Assembly (NCBI GenBank): GCA_028291515.1
Contig: JAQGHU010000033.1
Span: 62,001-126,000, forward strand
DNA from: Schlesneria sp.
GTDB taxonomy: Bacteria > Planctomycetota > Planctomycetia > Planctomycetales > Planctomycetaceae
Direction of reading: 5' to 3'
Length of the DNA: 64,000 bases
Below the pieces are notes generated by a model, which saw nothing but the letters and a program-made list of their open reading frames with translations, ran no database searches and was not told where the DNA came from. A program made the position numbers and the translations under genes. Below, piece by piece: positions 1 to 9,628 of the stretch (its first letter is position 1; each line of letters opens with the position of its first letter).

Positions 1-1
1 T

Positions 2-3000
2 GGTGCGCAGAACAATTTTGGCGTTCCCGAAGTCCCTTCGTTGACGGTGGAAGCAGACCGCGAAGATCTGGGGGCGTGGCAGGAGGCTAAGCAGGCGATC
101 GACCGCAAGCAGTATCTGTCCGCGGTGCGATTGCTGCAGTTTCTGATCGATCGGCCGGAAGACAGCTTTCTGAAGAAGGATTTCAAGAACGAGCACGCCG
201 CTGAGGGGGGGATTCGCAAGCAGGCTGTCCGTTTGATTCAGTCGTTGCCCGCCGATGGGATTGCGGCCTACGATCTGGAATACGGAGCGACTGCCAGCCA
301 GATGCTCGCGACGGCGATTGAGAATGACGACGATTTGGCCAAGGCCGAGGTGGCTCGTCGATTTGCGGCGACATCAGCCGGTTATCAGGCGGTGATCTCA
401 CTCGCTGCTCAAGCTGCCGATCAGAATCAGGCGCTGGAAGCGGCACTCTTGATCGAGCCACTGCGATATCACCCGAAGCGACAACCTCAGCTCGCGCTAC
501 AGCGGGCGGTCTATTGGAGTCGCGCGGGTCGACTGGAACGAGGAGTCGCGGCGCTCCGGGAACTCAAGAAGACGGTTCCCTCAGGCAGGCTGCACATTGC
601 TGGCGACGAGATCACGCTGCCAACCAGTGACGATCAGGCAGCGCCCTGGCTGACGAACTATGTCGCGAAGATCGTCGCGTCGCCGGTCGCAGTGGATTCG
701 TGGTTGCTGCCGGGAGGCAACGCGGCCCGCAATGCGTCGGCACAAGCCGCCAGTCCAGTCGGTGGCAACGCTTGGCGTGTTTCGACACTGGAGCATTTGT
801 CGCTGGACGGTCGGCCTGACGAGGATCGTCGTCATCGCGTCGGCTTTCAGGAAGTGCTCGATCGCATCCGCCAGTCACTGATTGAAGAGAACCGACCTTT
901 GCTGACAGCTGCGGAACCGCTGGTGATCGGCGACAAGGTCGTCTATCGAACGATTGGTGATGTCACCGCGGTCAGCTTGAATACCGGCGACCTGCTGTGG
1001 CGTTCCTCGCTGCTCGATGAATCGCTGGTCCGGTTGATTAATCCGCTGACGATGGATGCGCGCTTGCGGAACAGTCGCGCGGCGATGACGGAATCTCATC
1101 TGGAGCAGCGAGTCTATCGCGATCTCACGGCGGGGACGATCAGCAGCGACGGCCAGACGGTCTTCGCACTGGAGGAATTAGAGCGCCCCGTCAGCTTCTC
1201 GGCGAATGCTTTGGGGATGGTTTCCGAGCCGCGACCGGTCAATAAGCTGGTGGCCTACGATCTGGCGGGCGGACGCATGCTGTGGGAAGTCGGCGGGCCG
1301 CGCGGTTCATTGCCGGAAGAGCTTTCGTCTCAGTTCTTTCTTGGTCCGCCACTGCCAGTGGATGGGCTGCTGTATGTCATGTCCGAAGTGCAGGGGGCAT
1401 TGAAGCTGTCGGCACTGAAGCAGGATGAGGATCGACGTTCGGTCCAGGTGCAGTGGTCGCAGACGCTCGTCTCTGTCAATCGGCCCGTGTCGTTGCATTT
1501 GCCTCGGCGACTATCGGGGCTTTCGCCTTCGATCTCGGATGGGGTTCTGGTCTGTCCCACATCCAGCGGCGCTGTTGTGGCGATCGATCTGGCCCGGCGA
1601 TCGCTGATGTGGGGGTTTCAGTATCCTTCCGCCGTTCAGCCTGCCTGGCAGAATGGCTTTAACTTTCAAGGACGAACGCCGCAGGACATCCAGCTCGAAG
1701 AAGCCGATAAATCCAGCCGTTGGACAGACAATACGGTCGTCATTGTCGAGGGAAAGGTGCTGGTCACTCCTCGCGATTCCGGCAGCCTCTACTGCCTGGA
1801 TCTCGTCGACGGTCACGAACTGTGGCGGTTGAACCGCGAAGAATGGTTGTATGTGGCCTGCGTCGTCGATGGTCGAGTTGTCCTAGTCGGTCGACACGGA
1901 GTTGGGGCTGTGCAATTGGCAGACGGCACGGATGTGAAGTCATTTGCCGAGGCCGAAGTCGAACCAGCCGGACACGGAGTGCGAGTTGGCAAGTTCTATT
2001 TTCTGCCGACAACAACCGGTGAGATTGCCACGATCGATCTGCGAAATGGTCAGGTGGTGGCGCAATCGAAATTGGCTCGAGGGATGGTTCCGGGCAACCT
2101 CGCCGCCGGTAGCGGTGCGATTGTCGCCTTGAGTGCCAGCGACCTGATTGGCTTTGCCCCACTCAGCACGATTCAGCAGCAGATTGCCGATGAGCTGAAA
2201 ATGAATGCTCAAGATCCCCGAGCCCTGGCGCTGCGTGGCGAATTGCGGCTGCATAGTGGTGATGAAGCCAATGGACTGAAAGATCTGCGCGAGTCGCTGG
2301 CGAAGCGATCCGACCCCTATGTCAAATCGGTGTTGGCCGCATCGCTGCTGGCAAGTGCCCGAGCGAAGCCCGCGACGATTCGTGATTACGTCACGGAACT
2401 CGAAGCGCTTACGGACGACCCACAGCAGAAGAACGAGTATTTGCGATTGTATTCGCAATCGCTGGAAGCTGCCGGAGATCGTCGTGGGGCGTTTGCTCAG
2501 TTGATTCGACTGGCGCAGACCGCGCAGTTCCTGGACGACATGCTAGTGGTCGAGTCGGGTTATTCGGTGCGCACCGGCCGATCAATTCGCGCGCGGCTGA
2601 TCGGCATGTACGCCGCCGCATCACCCGATGAACAGGTCGAATTGGATCGCACCCTGGAGCAGCACATACGTTCGTCCGGCGAGGGGGTCGAGAAAGCCAG
2701 GCACTTGGAGCGCTGCTTGAGATTCTTCAGCGGGCTTCCAAAAGCAGAGTCGCTGTTACTTCAATTGACGATGCAGTTAGAGGACGGGAAACGTCGAGCC
2801 GATTTGCTGAAGGCATTTTTGCGATCCAGCGACGACTCAATCGCGGCTCGTGCGACGGCGTCTCAGTGCGTTTCGCTGATCGCCGAAGAACAGTATGCCG
2901 AGGCTGTCCCTTTGATCAATCGACTGCGGACCGAGTTTGCCGATCAGGAATGCCTGACTGGCCAGAACGGCCGCAGCCTGGCCGAGAAATGGGGAGCGGA

Positions 3001-4444
3001 AGAGCCGCTGCGAACGCTGATGGCGACGCCAACCGTCTGGGCGGCGGGCTCGATCGGTTTTCGCAGGATTAACACGCCGAATGGGAGTGAGCAGCCGGCG
3101 AGTATCTCTTGCGAGGTCGTTTCGCGTGCCGGCCCGTCACTGGCCGGATGGTCGTTCGAGACAGACATCCGAGGAGCTGTCTTAACGGCTCGCGATGCTG
3201 CAGGTGCCCTGCGCTGGGCACTTCCTTTGTTGGCCGACGATGCCGGAGATCCAGAGGGGCGCAACGCTCTTTCCAGTCAGATTTGGATTCACGATAACTG
3301 GCTGATCATTTCTCGCTGGTCGCATTTCCTGGTGATCGATAGCTCGTCCGCGACTCCGCGTATTGCCTGGCAGCAATCCCTGAGAACATCGATCGACAAT
3401 CAGCAGCAAACAGCACTCGCCGCCATGCGCGGCATCGGACGAGCCAGGCCGATAGTCGGAGTGACCCGGCAAGGACAAGTCGTCGGAGTGACGCGCGAAA
3501 CCGTGATCTACACAATCGGCTCGAAATTGCGTGCGTGCGAACTGGAAACTGGCCGTCTGGCCTGGTCGCGACAAGATATCGGTTCCGGGCGATTCGAAGC
3601 GACAGCTGATGATCAGGCGGTGATGATCCACTCAAATGGTATCACGCTGCTGCGCACGTTGGATGGGGCACGATTAGCCAAGCGGATACTGCACCCCGGT
3701 ACGGCACTTTGGAGCCGTGGATCGCAATTGCTGGTCGCGCGTTCTAAGGGAGAGCGCACGAATTATGAGTTGCGAAACACGGTCACCGATTCTGCGATCT
3801 GGAGCCAGGATTTTCCCAATCAATCGCTGGCCACCGTTGTTGAAGATGAAGATCTGGCGGTACTGGAGCCCAAGGGGCAGCTCGTCATGTTGCGCCTGGT
3901 CGACGGTCGCGAACGCTATCGGACTGAACTGCCGTTCAGGATCGAATCGCGTGACAAAAGCTGGTTCACCGTGCAGCGGTGTCTGGATCGCGACATTGTT
4001 CTTGGGGGCGAGACCCATGTCCAACGGCCGGGTGCGCAAGTCATTCCTTTCGTGAATCCGATGCTGCCGCCCGTGAATCGAGCCGCGGTGGCGTTCGAGG
4101 GTTTCGTCTGCTCGGTCGCACCAGTCGATGGCAAGCTGCAGTGGACGACGGCTGTCGAAAAGGCCGCCTTCGATCGATCGCAGCAGGCCAGTCTGCCGGT
4201 CTTGCTGCTGGCCACTCGCTACACAGATGGGCGGATTAACGGCAATCCGTTTTCGCAGCGTTATCGCGTGAATGCCGAATTGTTGGATAAGCGCACCGGC
4301 CGACGGATCTATGCGACAGAAGAACTCTCGTCGCTGGTGCCACCGCGGTTGGAAGCCGACCCCGATGAAGGACGCATCGTTGCGAACTTCAACGAGTGGC
4401 AACTGGAATTGACGGTTCCCGCAGCACCGAAACCCGCACCGTAA
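2..4444 (+). CDS. Giant PQQ/WD40-type beta-propeller protein (5' end outside window)
   Basis: The reading frame is open back to base 2 without a stop, so the first in-window start-like codon (TTG, 41) is probably internal and the true N-terminus, with any signal peptide, lies upstream. About 1,480 residues are visible. After a helical TPR-like N-terminal part come PQQ-type blades, marked by repeated 'aromatic W after G-x-L' strands such as TGDLLWR (near base 980), DGHELWRL (1810), ETGRLAWSR (3540) and DGKLQWTT (4130). A helix-rich, TPR-like stretch at about bases 2170-2900 separates two propeller blocks. Such proteins are common in planctomycetes and presumably act outside the cytoplasm; no catalytic residues were identified and the role is unknown. 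It is followed after 48 bases by a lipoprotein gene on the same strand, so the two may be co-transcribed. Confidence 0.8.
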   Translation, partial: GAQNNFGVPEVPSLTVEADREDLGAWQEAKQAIDRKQYLSAVRLLQFLIDRPEDSFLKKDFKNEHAAEGGIRKQAVRLIQSLPADGIAAYDLEYGATASQMLATAIENDDDLAKAEVARRFAATSAGYQAVISLAAQAADQNQALEAALLIEPLRYHPKRQPQLALQRAVYWSRAGRLERGVAALRELKKTVPSGRLHIAGDEITLPTSDDQAAPWLTNYVAKIVASPVAVDSWLLPGGNAARNASAQAASPVGGNAWRVSTLEHLSLDGRPDEDRRHRVGFQEVLDRIRQSLIEENRPLLTAAEPLVIGDKVVYRTIGDVTAVSLNTGDLLWRSSLLDESLVRLINPLTMDARLRNSRAAMTESHLEQRVYRDLTAGTISSDGQTVFALEELERPVSFSANALGMVSEPRPVNKLVAYDLAGGRMLWEVGGPRGSLPEELSSQFFLGPPLPVDGLLYVMSEVQGALKLSALKQDEDRRSVQVQWSQTLVSVNRPVSLHLPRRLSGLSPSISDGVLVCPTSSGAVVAIDLARRSLMWGFQYPSAVQPAWQNGFNFQGRTPQDIQLEEADKSSRWTDNTVVIVEGKVLVTPRDSGSLYCLDLVDGHELWRLNREEWLYVACVVDGRVVLVGRHGVGAVQLADGTDVKSFAEAEVEPAGHGVRVGKFYFLPTTTGEIATIDLRNGQVVAQSKLARGMVPGNLAAGSGAIVALSASDLIGFAPLSTIQQQIADELKMNAQDPRALALRGELRLHSGDEANGLKDLRESLAKRSDPYVKSVLAASLLASARAKPATIRDYVTELEALTDDPQQKNEYLRLYSQSLEAAGDRRGAFAQLIRLAQTAQFLDDMLVVESGYSVRTGRSIRARLIGMYAAASPDEQVELDRTLEQHIRSSGEGVEKARHLERCLRFFSGLPKAESLLLQLTMQLEDGKRRADLLKAFLRSSDDSIAARATASQCVSLIAEEQYAEAVPLINRLRTEFADQECLTGQNGRSLAEKWGAEEPLRTLMATPTVWAAGSIGFRRINTPNGSEQPASISCEVVSRAGPSLAGWSFETDIRGAVLTARDAAGALRWALPLLADDAGDPEGRNALSSQIWIHDNWLIISRWSHFLVIDSSSATPRIAWQQSLRTSIDNQQQTALAAMRGIGRARPIVGVTRQGQVVGVTRETVIYTIGSKLRACELETGRLAWSRQDIGSGRFEATADDQAVMIHSNGITLLRTLDGARLAKRILHPGTALWSRGSQLLVARSKGERTNYELRNTVTDSAIWSQDFPNQSLATVVEDEDLAVLEPKGQLVMLRLVDGRERYRTELPFRIESRDKSWFTVQRCLDRDIVLGGETHVQRPGAQVIPFVNPMLPPVNRAAVAFEGFVCSVAPVDGKLQWTTAVEKAAFDRSQQASLPVLLLATRYTDGRINGNPFSQRYRVNAELLDKRTGRRIYATEELSSLVPPRLEADPDEGRIVANFNEWQLELTVPAAPKPAP

Positions 4445-4492
4445 CCGGGATCGTTTGAGTGTTGACATGATGTTTGGATAACAGGTGCAGGT

Positions 4493-7021
4493 GTGCAACG
4501 TTCATTCAGTCGAAACGATCTCTCTGTTGTGGTCAATCGCGCCAGTGATCGGGCAAGCTGGCTGGCATCATCACGTTCGGCGATGTTTGCGGCTCTGTTC
4601 GTGATTCTTGCGGGCTGCGGCAAGTCGACGCCGAAGCCAAGCGTTGGCGAAGTGGGCAAGGAATCGGCTGTCGAGGTCGATACAACGCCAGCAATCGAGA
4701 ACCCTCGAGACATCGCACTGCGTGGTAAAGCGACGCTGACGGTTTCATCGAATCCGCCCGGTTGCCTGGTTCTGGTGGATCTGGTTCCCGTCAAGAACGA
4801 AAATGAGGGTCTGGCCTTAACTCCGTGTGAAGTTGTGGTTGCGACGGGGTCTCATTCGATCTCGGTAGAACGAGCGGGTGGACGACGAGCGACGCAGGTG
4901 CAAGAGATCCAAGCCGATCGCGAACTGGAATTCGATGTCAGTTCGGAGACCGGTGAACTGGACGAGGCCGGTGTCTGGAATGCACCGCTGTTTGAAGCAG
5001 CAGTCGGTCGCCCGATTGCTCTCACGTCGCTGAACACTCGTCAGAAGGAACTGGATCCGTTCATTGCGGTTGATGGGCTTACGATCTACTTCGTTAGTGA
5101 TCGGGATGGCACCAAAGGGGTCTATGTGGCGACTCGGCCCAGTCCTTATCATGACTTCGAGTCGCCGAAGGTGATCTCTGCCTCCAGCGGAGCCGACTTG
5201 CCGATCTCTCCGTCAGTCACCACCGATGGCCTGATGCTGGTCTACGCGATTCCTGAAAAGTCGAGATTGTGGCAACTGACTCGGAAGAACGCCGAAGCTC
5301 CGTTCGATGGCAAAGAAATCGCGAGGGCGGATGAACAAGGGGAACGCCCCTGGCGATCATCGCAACTCTCCAGTGACGGCCTGCGTCTTTATTGGACTGA
5401 GGAAACGGAAGATTCACTACTGACCCGCGCGGCGGTTCGATCGGCATCAAACAAGCTGTTCGGCAAAACATTGGCATTCGAGCTGCCAGGGCATCATCCG
5501 CATCTTTCGTCAGACGGCCTGCGACAGTATTCGTTTGACGGAACGGTGCTGAAGCGGGCTCGCCGCGGAAATATCCGCCAGCCGTTTGGTGAGTTGGAAG
5601 TCGTCACCGAATTGCAATTGGACGGTTACGTCGCGAACTCACAGTATCGTCAGTTCTGGCTGACCGAAGATGAGCAGTGGATGTACTACTGCAACAATCC
5701 CAAAGGATTGGGTGATCTGTTCGTGGTGCGCCTCTCGGACGGACCAGGTTGGGGGCGATCCTATGTCGGCAAGACTGTTGCCGACAAGATGGCTGTTGCG
5801 GCGACGGAACCGGAAATGAAGCCCCTCGTCGATGCTGCGCAGACAGAGACAGTCGATCCGCGCACGCTCCCTTTGTCGTACACGACGCATTGGGCCAAGC
5901 TCACCAAGTTGCTGGAAGATAATCAAGGAGATGAGGCCGTTGCGTTGGTGAAAGAAGCATTGGCTGACAAGAACCTGGAAGGTGATCGCGAGCTTCTGAA
6001 CTGGGACTTGACGTTGGCTGAAGCTTTGGCCGAGTTCAATCAGGACGTACAGCGCGGCTTGCAGGCGCTGAAGCCTGGTACTCCCGTTCGCGTGGCGGGA
6101 ACGAAGTTTGAGTTTGGTCGAGTCGAGGGGGAGTTACTGCATCTGAAATTGAAAGACAAAGAGGTCGTCAAGAAGCTGTCTGACTTGTCACCGGGTGAAC
6201 GAATCTCCATTGCCGAGACAGGGTTGGAAAAAGCCGCGGGGCCGCGGGCTTTGCGTTACGCGATTTATCTGTATTTCCAGGGGAAGCTCAATCAGGCCAA
6301 TGCGGACAACTGGTTCAAGCGAGCCGAAGACGAAGGGGACAAGTTTCGCGAACGGCTGGCCTATCGAGTTTTCCATCAGGGTCAGTCCGAGTTGGCTCGC
6401 GGCAATACAGCGGCGGCAATTACGTTTTTAGATGCCGTGCCGAACGTGTCGGGGCCGAACACGGATGCGGCCAAACAAGCGGCTAAAGTCCGCGACAGTC
6501 TGTACGAGGCATTGGTCTGGAAAGAGGTCGGCAAGCGAACATGGAAACGTGGCGATCAGGGCGAATTCACCGCCGACGGAGTTCGCGCGAACGATTCGTA
6601 TCTGGTCTCTGAAAAGGAATACAGCGACTTCGAACTGACCTGCGAATGGCAAGTTTTCGAGCCCAATGCGATGGGCGGAATCTACTTCCGCTACAGCGGC
6701 AAAGGCAAGCCGCTCGAAAACGGGGCCAAGATTCATCTGGCCAATGATGCTGACTTGAGGAAGATGGATCGCTTTGCGACGGGAGCATTGTTTGCCGTCG
6801 CGTCCCCCGATGCCAACGCCAGTCACCCCAGCGGCCAATGGAACACGCTGAAGATTCAAGTTCGCGGCACCGCCGTGAAGGTGTGGATTAACGACAAGCC
6901 AGTCCAGGAAACCACCCTGCCAAAGGCAGTCCCTGACAACGGCATTGTGATGCTCGACGGCGTGATTGGCGGGATCAGCTACCGCAAGGTGCTGTTGTTC
7001 GACCTCACCAGTTCGAAGTAA
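4493..7021 (+). CDS. Lipoprotein with PEGA, PD40-like propeller and DUF1080-type domain
   Basis: 842 residues from a GTG start. The Arg-rich N-terminus followed by FVILAGC gives a lipobox with Cys42, so membrane anchoring by lipid is expected; the ATG at 4583 would leave almost no n-region, which favours the GTG. Residues about 80-150 look like a PEGA domain (TLTVSSNPPGCLVLVD, then TPCEVVVATGSH). Residues about 165-430 carry PD40/TolB-like blades (DGLTIYFVSDRDG, SSDGLRLYWTEE). A helical region follows. About 680-842 resembles the DUF1080 (3-keto-disaccharide hydrolase/LamG-like) fold common in planctomycetes (YSDFELTCEW, GIYFRYSG). Domain names are from reading motifs. Function is unknown; carbohydrate or surface binding is a guess from the last domain. 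Confidence 0.85.
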   Translation: MQRSFSRNDLSVVVNRASDRASWLASSRSAMFAALFVILAGCGKSTPKPSVGEVGKESAVEVDTTPAIENPRDIALRGKATLTVSSNPPGCLVLVDLVPVKNENEGLALTPCEVVVATGSHSISVERAGGRRATQVQEIQADRELEFDVSSETGELDEAGVWNAPLFEAAVGRPIALTSLNTRQKELDPFIAVDGLTIYFVSDRDGTKGVYVATRPSPYHDFESPKVISASSGADLPISPSVTTDGLMLVYAIPEKSRLWQLTRKNAEAPFDGKEIARADEQGERPWRSSQLSSDGLRLYWTEETEDSLLTRAAVRSASNKLFGKTLAFELPGHHPHLSSDGLRQYSFDGTVLKRARRGNIRQPFGELEVVTELQLDGYVANSQYRQFWLTEDEQWMYYCNNPKGLGDLFVVRLSDGPGWGRSYVGKTVADKMAVAATEPEMKPLVDAAQTETVDPRTLPLSYTTHWAKLTKLLEDNQGDEAVALVKEALADKNLEGDRELLNWDLTLAEALAEFNQDVQRGLQALKPGTPVRVAGTKFEFGRVEGELLHLKLKDKEVVKKLSDLSPGERISIAETGLEKAAGPRALRYAIYLYFQGKLNQANADNWFKRAEDEGDKFRERLAYRVFHQGQSELARGNTAAAITFLDAVPNVSGPNTDAAKQAAKVRDSLYEALVWKEVGKRTWKRGDQGEFTADGVRANDSYLVSEKEYSDFELTCEWQVFEPNAMGGIYFRYSGKGKPLENGAKIHLANDADLRKMDRFATGALFAVASPDANASHPSGQWNTLKIQVRGTAVKVWINDKPVQETTLPKAVPDNGIVMLDGVIGGISYRKVLLFDLTSSK

Positions 7022-7033
7022 GCCAAAGGATGC

Positions 7034-7163
7034 GGAAAGATGTAGCCACGGATTGAACACGGATGAAACACGGATAAATCAAAAACTGCAGACATGAAGT
7101 GGTGAAGAAGAACGGTATGCCACACTCTTCTTATCCGTGTTCAATCCGTGGCTACATCTTTCC
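7034..7163. repeat. Perfect 31-bp inverted repeat between convergent genes
   Basis: Arms 7034-7064 and 7133-7163 are perfect reverse complements over 31 bases, with 68 bases between them. Each arm contains the motif ATCCGTGTTCAATCCGTGG (or its complement). The element sits between the stop of the upstream + gene (7021) and the stop of the downstream - gene (7175), where a bidirectional terminator would be expected. There is no T-run, and the spacer is long for an intrinsic terminator, so a dispersed REP/MITE-like element is equally likely. A related single copy occurs at 19196-19213. Confidence 0.85.
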
Positions 7164-7174
7164 ATGGCTGTTGA

Positions 7175-7858
7175 CTACGGCTGTCGGACAACAGGCTGGG
7201 GCGAAGCGGGCTTGGCGACGGTCTTCAGGACTTCCACGGCCAGTCGATCATCCCCCTGCAGGCGGACGACCAGTTCCAGTTCGCGTGCGCCTGCTTCAGG
7301 GTAGCCCGCGACGATGTAGTGGTAAGCCTGTACGAATCGCGCACCGGCATCAGCGGGATGCTTTTTGGCGTACGCCTCCAACGTGCGAAGCTGCTTGGTG
7401 TAAGTGGCCACGTCGGGATACAGGCGGATCATGTCAGGCCACATCCAATACCTTCGCCCGTTTGCCAAGGCGATGTGCGACGAATTGGATGCCGTTTCAT
7501 AGTCCCCTTTGGCGAAGAAGACGAGTGAACGCAGTTCGTGCAGCGTGGGATCATCGGGACACTGTGTCAGCGCCTGATTCAAGATCTTCACCGACGAGTC
7601 GTAGTCGCCTTGTTTGAAAGAGGCCGTCGCCTGAACCAATGACTGTTCACAGCGACCCACGACTTTGGAATTGATCGCGGTTGGCGCGGGGGCCACCGGA
7701 ACGATCGTGACATTGGGCACCGGGGTCGGCGGCACCACTACTGTTTTCGGAGCTTCGATTGCCGGCGTTACTTCTGGGGCAACTTGTGCAGCGGAAATCA
7801 GCGTCCATTGCAGGAGTATTCCTGTCGTCCCCAGAAAGGTTGAGAATCGTTGCATCAT
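7175..7858 (-). CDS. Exported TPR protein, 227 aa
   Basis: The N-terminus has a hydrophobic segment (FLGTTGILLQWTLISAA) ending in a plausible signal-peptidase site before a Pro/Val-rich linker (about residues 27-60). The remainder is tetratricopeptide-like helices: QATASFKQGDYDSSVKILNQ, then LRSLVFFAKGDYETAS, then AYAKKHPADAGARFVQAYHY. A periplasmic protein-protein interaction role is inferred from TPR families generally; no partner is visible. It converges on the lipoprotein gene 4493-7021 with the 31-bp inverted repeat in between. Confidence 0.75.
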   Translation of the reverse strand: MMQRFSTFLGTTGILLQWTLISAAQVAPEVTPAIEAPKTVVVPPTPVPNVTIVPVAPAPTAINSKVVGRCEQSLVQATASFKQGDYDSSVKILNQALTQCPDDPTLHELRSLVFFAKGDYETASNSSHIALANGRRYWMWPDMIRLYPDVATYTKQLRTLEAYAKKHPADAGARFVQAYHYIVAGYPEAGARELELVVRLQGDDRLAVEVLKTVAKPASPQPVVRQP

Positions 7859-8208
7859 GATGGCATTCCAGATGTCGAAGACAGGACGGACAGCGGCTTT
7901 GGAAGAAAGCCCACACTAGCCTATGCAATCGTAATGCCGCTAAGGAATAGCCAATTTGCGATGACAGACACTGAATGTGCGAGCCTGAAGAGCCGACGAC
8001 GAGGAACATTCGCGACCAAAGTGGCCAAAAATCGACAAGGTCGGTTCCCGTCGCCGAACCGCGAGTTCGTCGCCAAAGTCACGGCAACCTCAATCCCTTC
8101 AATCTGTCTGTTCCCCAACAATGAGAGGGGGCGCAACTTGGGGGACTTTGGCACACGCATCGCGATCATCCCAACGATGGTGGCTCAAGTGGGTTCAACA
8201 ATGCAGTG
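7859..8208. other. Intergenic stretch, nothing recognised
   Basis: About 350 bases between two leftward genes. The short open frames on both strands (for example 7850-8242 and 7921-8169) have no recognisable protein character or ribosome site. It presumably carries the promoter of the TPR gene 7175-7858. Confidence 0.5.
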
Positions 8209-8772
8209 TTACGGAACTCGTTCGAGCTCAAAGAGAAACTGATTGTAATAGAGGTGCGATTGGAATTGTGTCGGGCGCAATACGCTCTCTTGCGAGATCT
8301 TGCCATCCGCTGTCAGTTCACGACCCTTATTTGTCCGCCAACAGAGCGTCAGTCGGTTGCCTTCGATCTTGTAGATTCCTTCGCCGCAATCCTCGGTCGA
8401 AACGACTTTGTCATCGCTAATTTTCCAACCTCGAAAGAGGTTGAACATGGGATTGCCGTTATTCCAGTCGCGGGATTTGGTTTCTTTGATGAAGTCGATT
8501 TGTGCTGGCAGAACATCGGGCTTAAGGGCAAACTTCGCTGCCAGTTCGGAGTCGGTACCGTTAATCACAAATCGAATTTCATCCTTTTCGGCGACCATGA
8601 ATAGTTTGCCGAGGGAATCCCGCATGAAGTTTCCGCCGTTGGATCGGGCTGAGATCACTTTCCATCGACCTTCGAGCGGAGTTGTGACACTTCGTTCTTG
8701 AGCCCACGCTACGGCTCCCAAAAGCAGCATTGTGGTCGCCGCCAGAATTATCGCGGGGTGTCGGATCCGCAT
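8209..8772 (-). CDS. Exported TIGR03067-like planctomycete protein
   Basis: 187 residues. A GAAAGGA ribosome site lies just upstream of the ATG. An N-terminal signal peptide (HPAIILAATTMLLLGAVAWA) is cleaved before QERS. The body reads like the planctomycete-enriched TIGR03067 family: an opening 'LEGRWKVISARSNGG', mid-region strands, 'GIYKIEGNRLTLCWR', and a late 'RPTQF' block, consistent with a lipocalin-like beta barrel. Members of this family have no established function. Family assignment is from the motif pattern only. Confidence 0.75.
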   Translation of the reverse strand: MRIRHPAIILAATTMLLLGAVAWAQERSVTTPLEGRWKVISARSNGGNFMRDSLGKLFMVAEKDEIRFVINGTDSELAAKFALKPDVLPAQIDFIKETKSRDWNNGNPMFNLFRGWKISDDKVVSTEDCGEGIYKIEGNRLTLCWRTNKGRELTADGKISQESVLRPTQFQSHLYYNQFLFELERVP

Positions 8773-9061
8773 GTGACGTCCTTTCGATTGATCGATGCAG
8801 CGTACAGTTTATTTCGGAGGTTCTAAGACGGTGCTGAACCGACAAAAGTTCCGGCGCCTGTCAGGTTAAATGATCCAGACTGAAGCATCCGCCAGTCGAG
8901 CGCAGCGATTGCTGCAGGCCATTCGCCCGTCCGCACTTGGCGCAGAGCCGCCAGCACAGTTCGCTAGAGGGGTTGGCGTTTGAGGGTGTGGATTAGGATT
9001 TGCAGCACTGTCGACTAGACGATTCGAACCAACGACGAACATTTGCTGTAAGGAAATGACA

Positions 9062-9556
9062 ATGACAACAACACCCGACAACAAGTTGCGAGAGCTATTG
9101 CAGGATTTCGGAATTGCGATGCTGGTGACTCGCGGACCGCAGGGGCAATTGAGATCACGGCCGATGGTACTGGTTCAAGTGGAACCAGACGGAACACTTT
9201 GGCTGCTGACTGATCGACACTCCGGAAAATTGGACGAGATTTCGCAGGATAGTCACGTCAACGTTTCTGCGCAATCAAGTTCCAAATTCGTCTCGATCAG
9301 TGGCAAGGCTTCGGCAGTCGAAGATCGTCGCAAGATCGCCGAGCTCTGGAAGGAACCTTTCAAAGTGTGGTTCCCCGGCGGCAAAGAAGATCCTGCGTTG
9401 GTTCTGCTGAAGATCACCGGCGATGCCGGCGAATACTGGGACAACAGCGGCACGAGCGGGATCAAATATCTGATCGAGGCGGGTCGAGCGTATCTCAGCG
9501 GAACGCGACCGAATCTGGAGAATGACCCCAAGATTCATGGGAAGGTCACTCTGTGA
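9062..9556 (+). CDS. Pyridoxamine 5'-phosphate oxidase-like (general stress protein 26) protein
   Basis: Split-barrel flavin-binding protein of the general-stress-protein-26/PPOX-like type, about 164 aa: 'AMLVTRGPQGQLRSRPM', 'GTLWLLTDRHSGKLDEI', 'HVNVSAQSSSKFVSISG', and a late 'KVWFPGGKEDPALVLLKI' block match the family order. Two starts are possible, ATG 9056 and ATG 9062. The ribosome site AAGGA (9050-9054) directly abuts the first but is 7 bases from the second, so 9062 is preferred. The family binds FMN or F420-like cofactors and is often stress-induced; the exact substrate is unknown. It stands alone on the + strand. Confidence 0.85.
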   Translation: MTTTPDNKLRELLQDFGIAMLVTRGPQGQLRSRPMVLVQVEPDGTLWLLTDRHSGKLDEISQDSHVNVSAQSSSKFVSISGKASAVEDRRKIAELWKEPFKVWFPGGKEDPALVLLKITGDAGEYWDNSGTSGIKYLIEAGRAYLSGTRPNLENDPKIHGKVTL

Positions 9557-9628
9557 ATGCGTTGAAAGTTTGCGGCAATTGGTTGCGGACTTGTTGAATC
9601 GATGGCCACGCGAACTGAGGTCAGCGAC

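Noticed and set aside
4462-4480. TTGACA promoter-like hexamer before the lipoprotein gene
   Set aside because: No -10-like hexamer stands at an acceptable distance.
3674-4498. 274-aa leftward open frame
   Set aside because: Antisense shadow of the large PQQ-propeller gene with Arg-rich, non-protein-like composition.
7099-7617. 172-aa rightward frame
   Set aside because: Begins within the inverted repeat region and runs antisense to the TPR gene; composition is Arg/Pro/Ser-rich.
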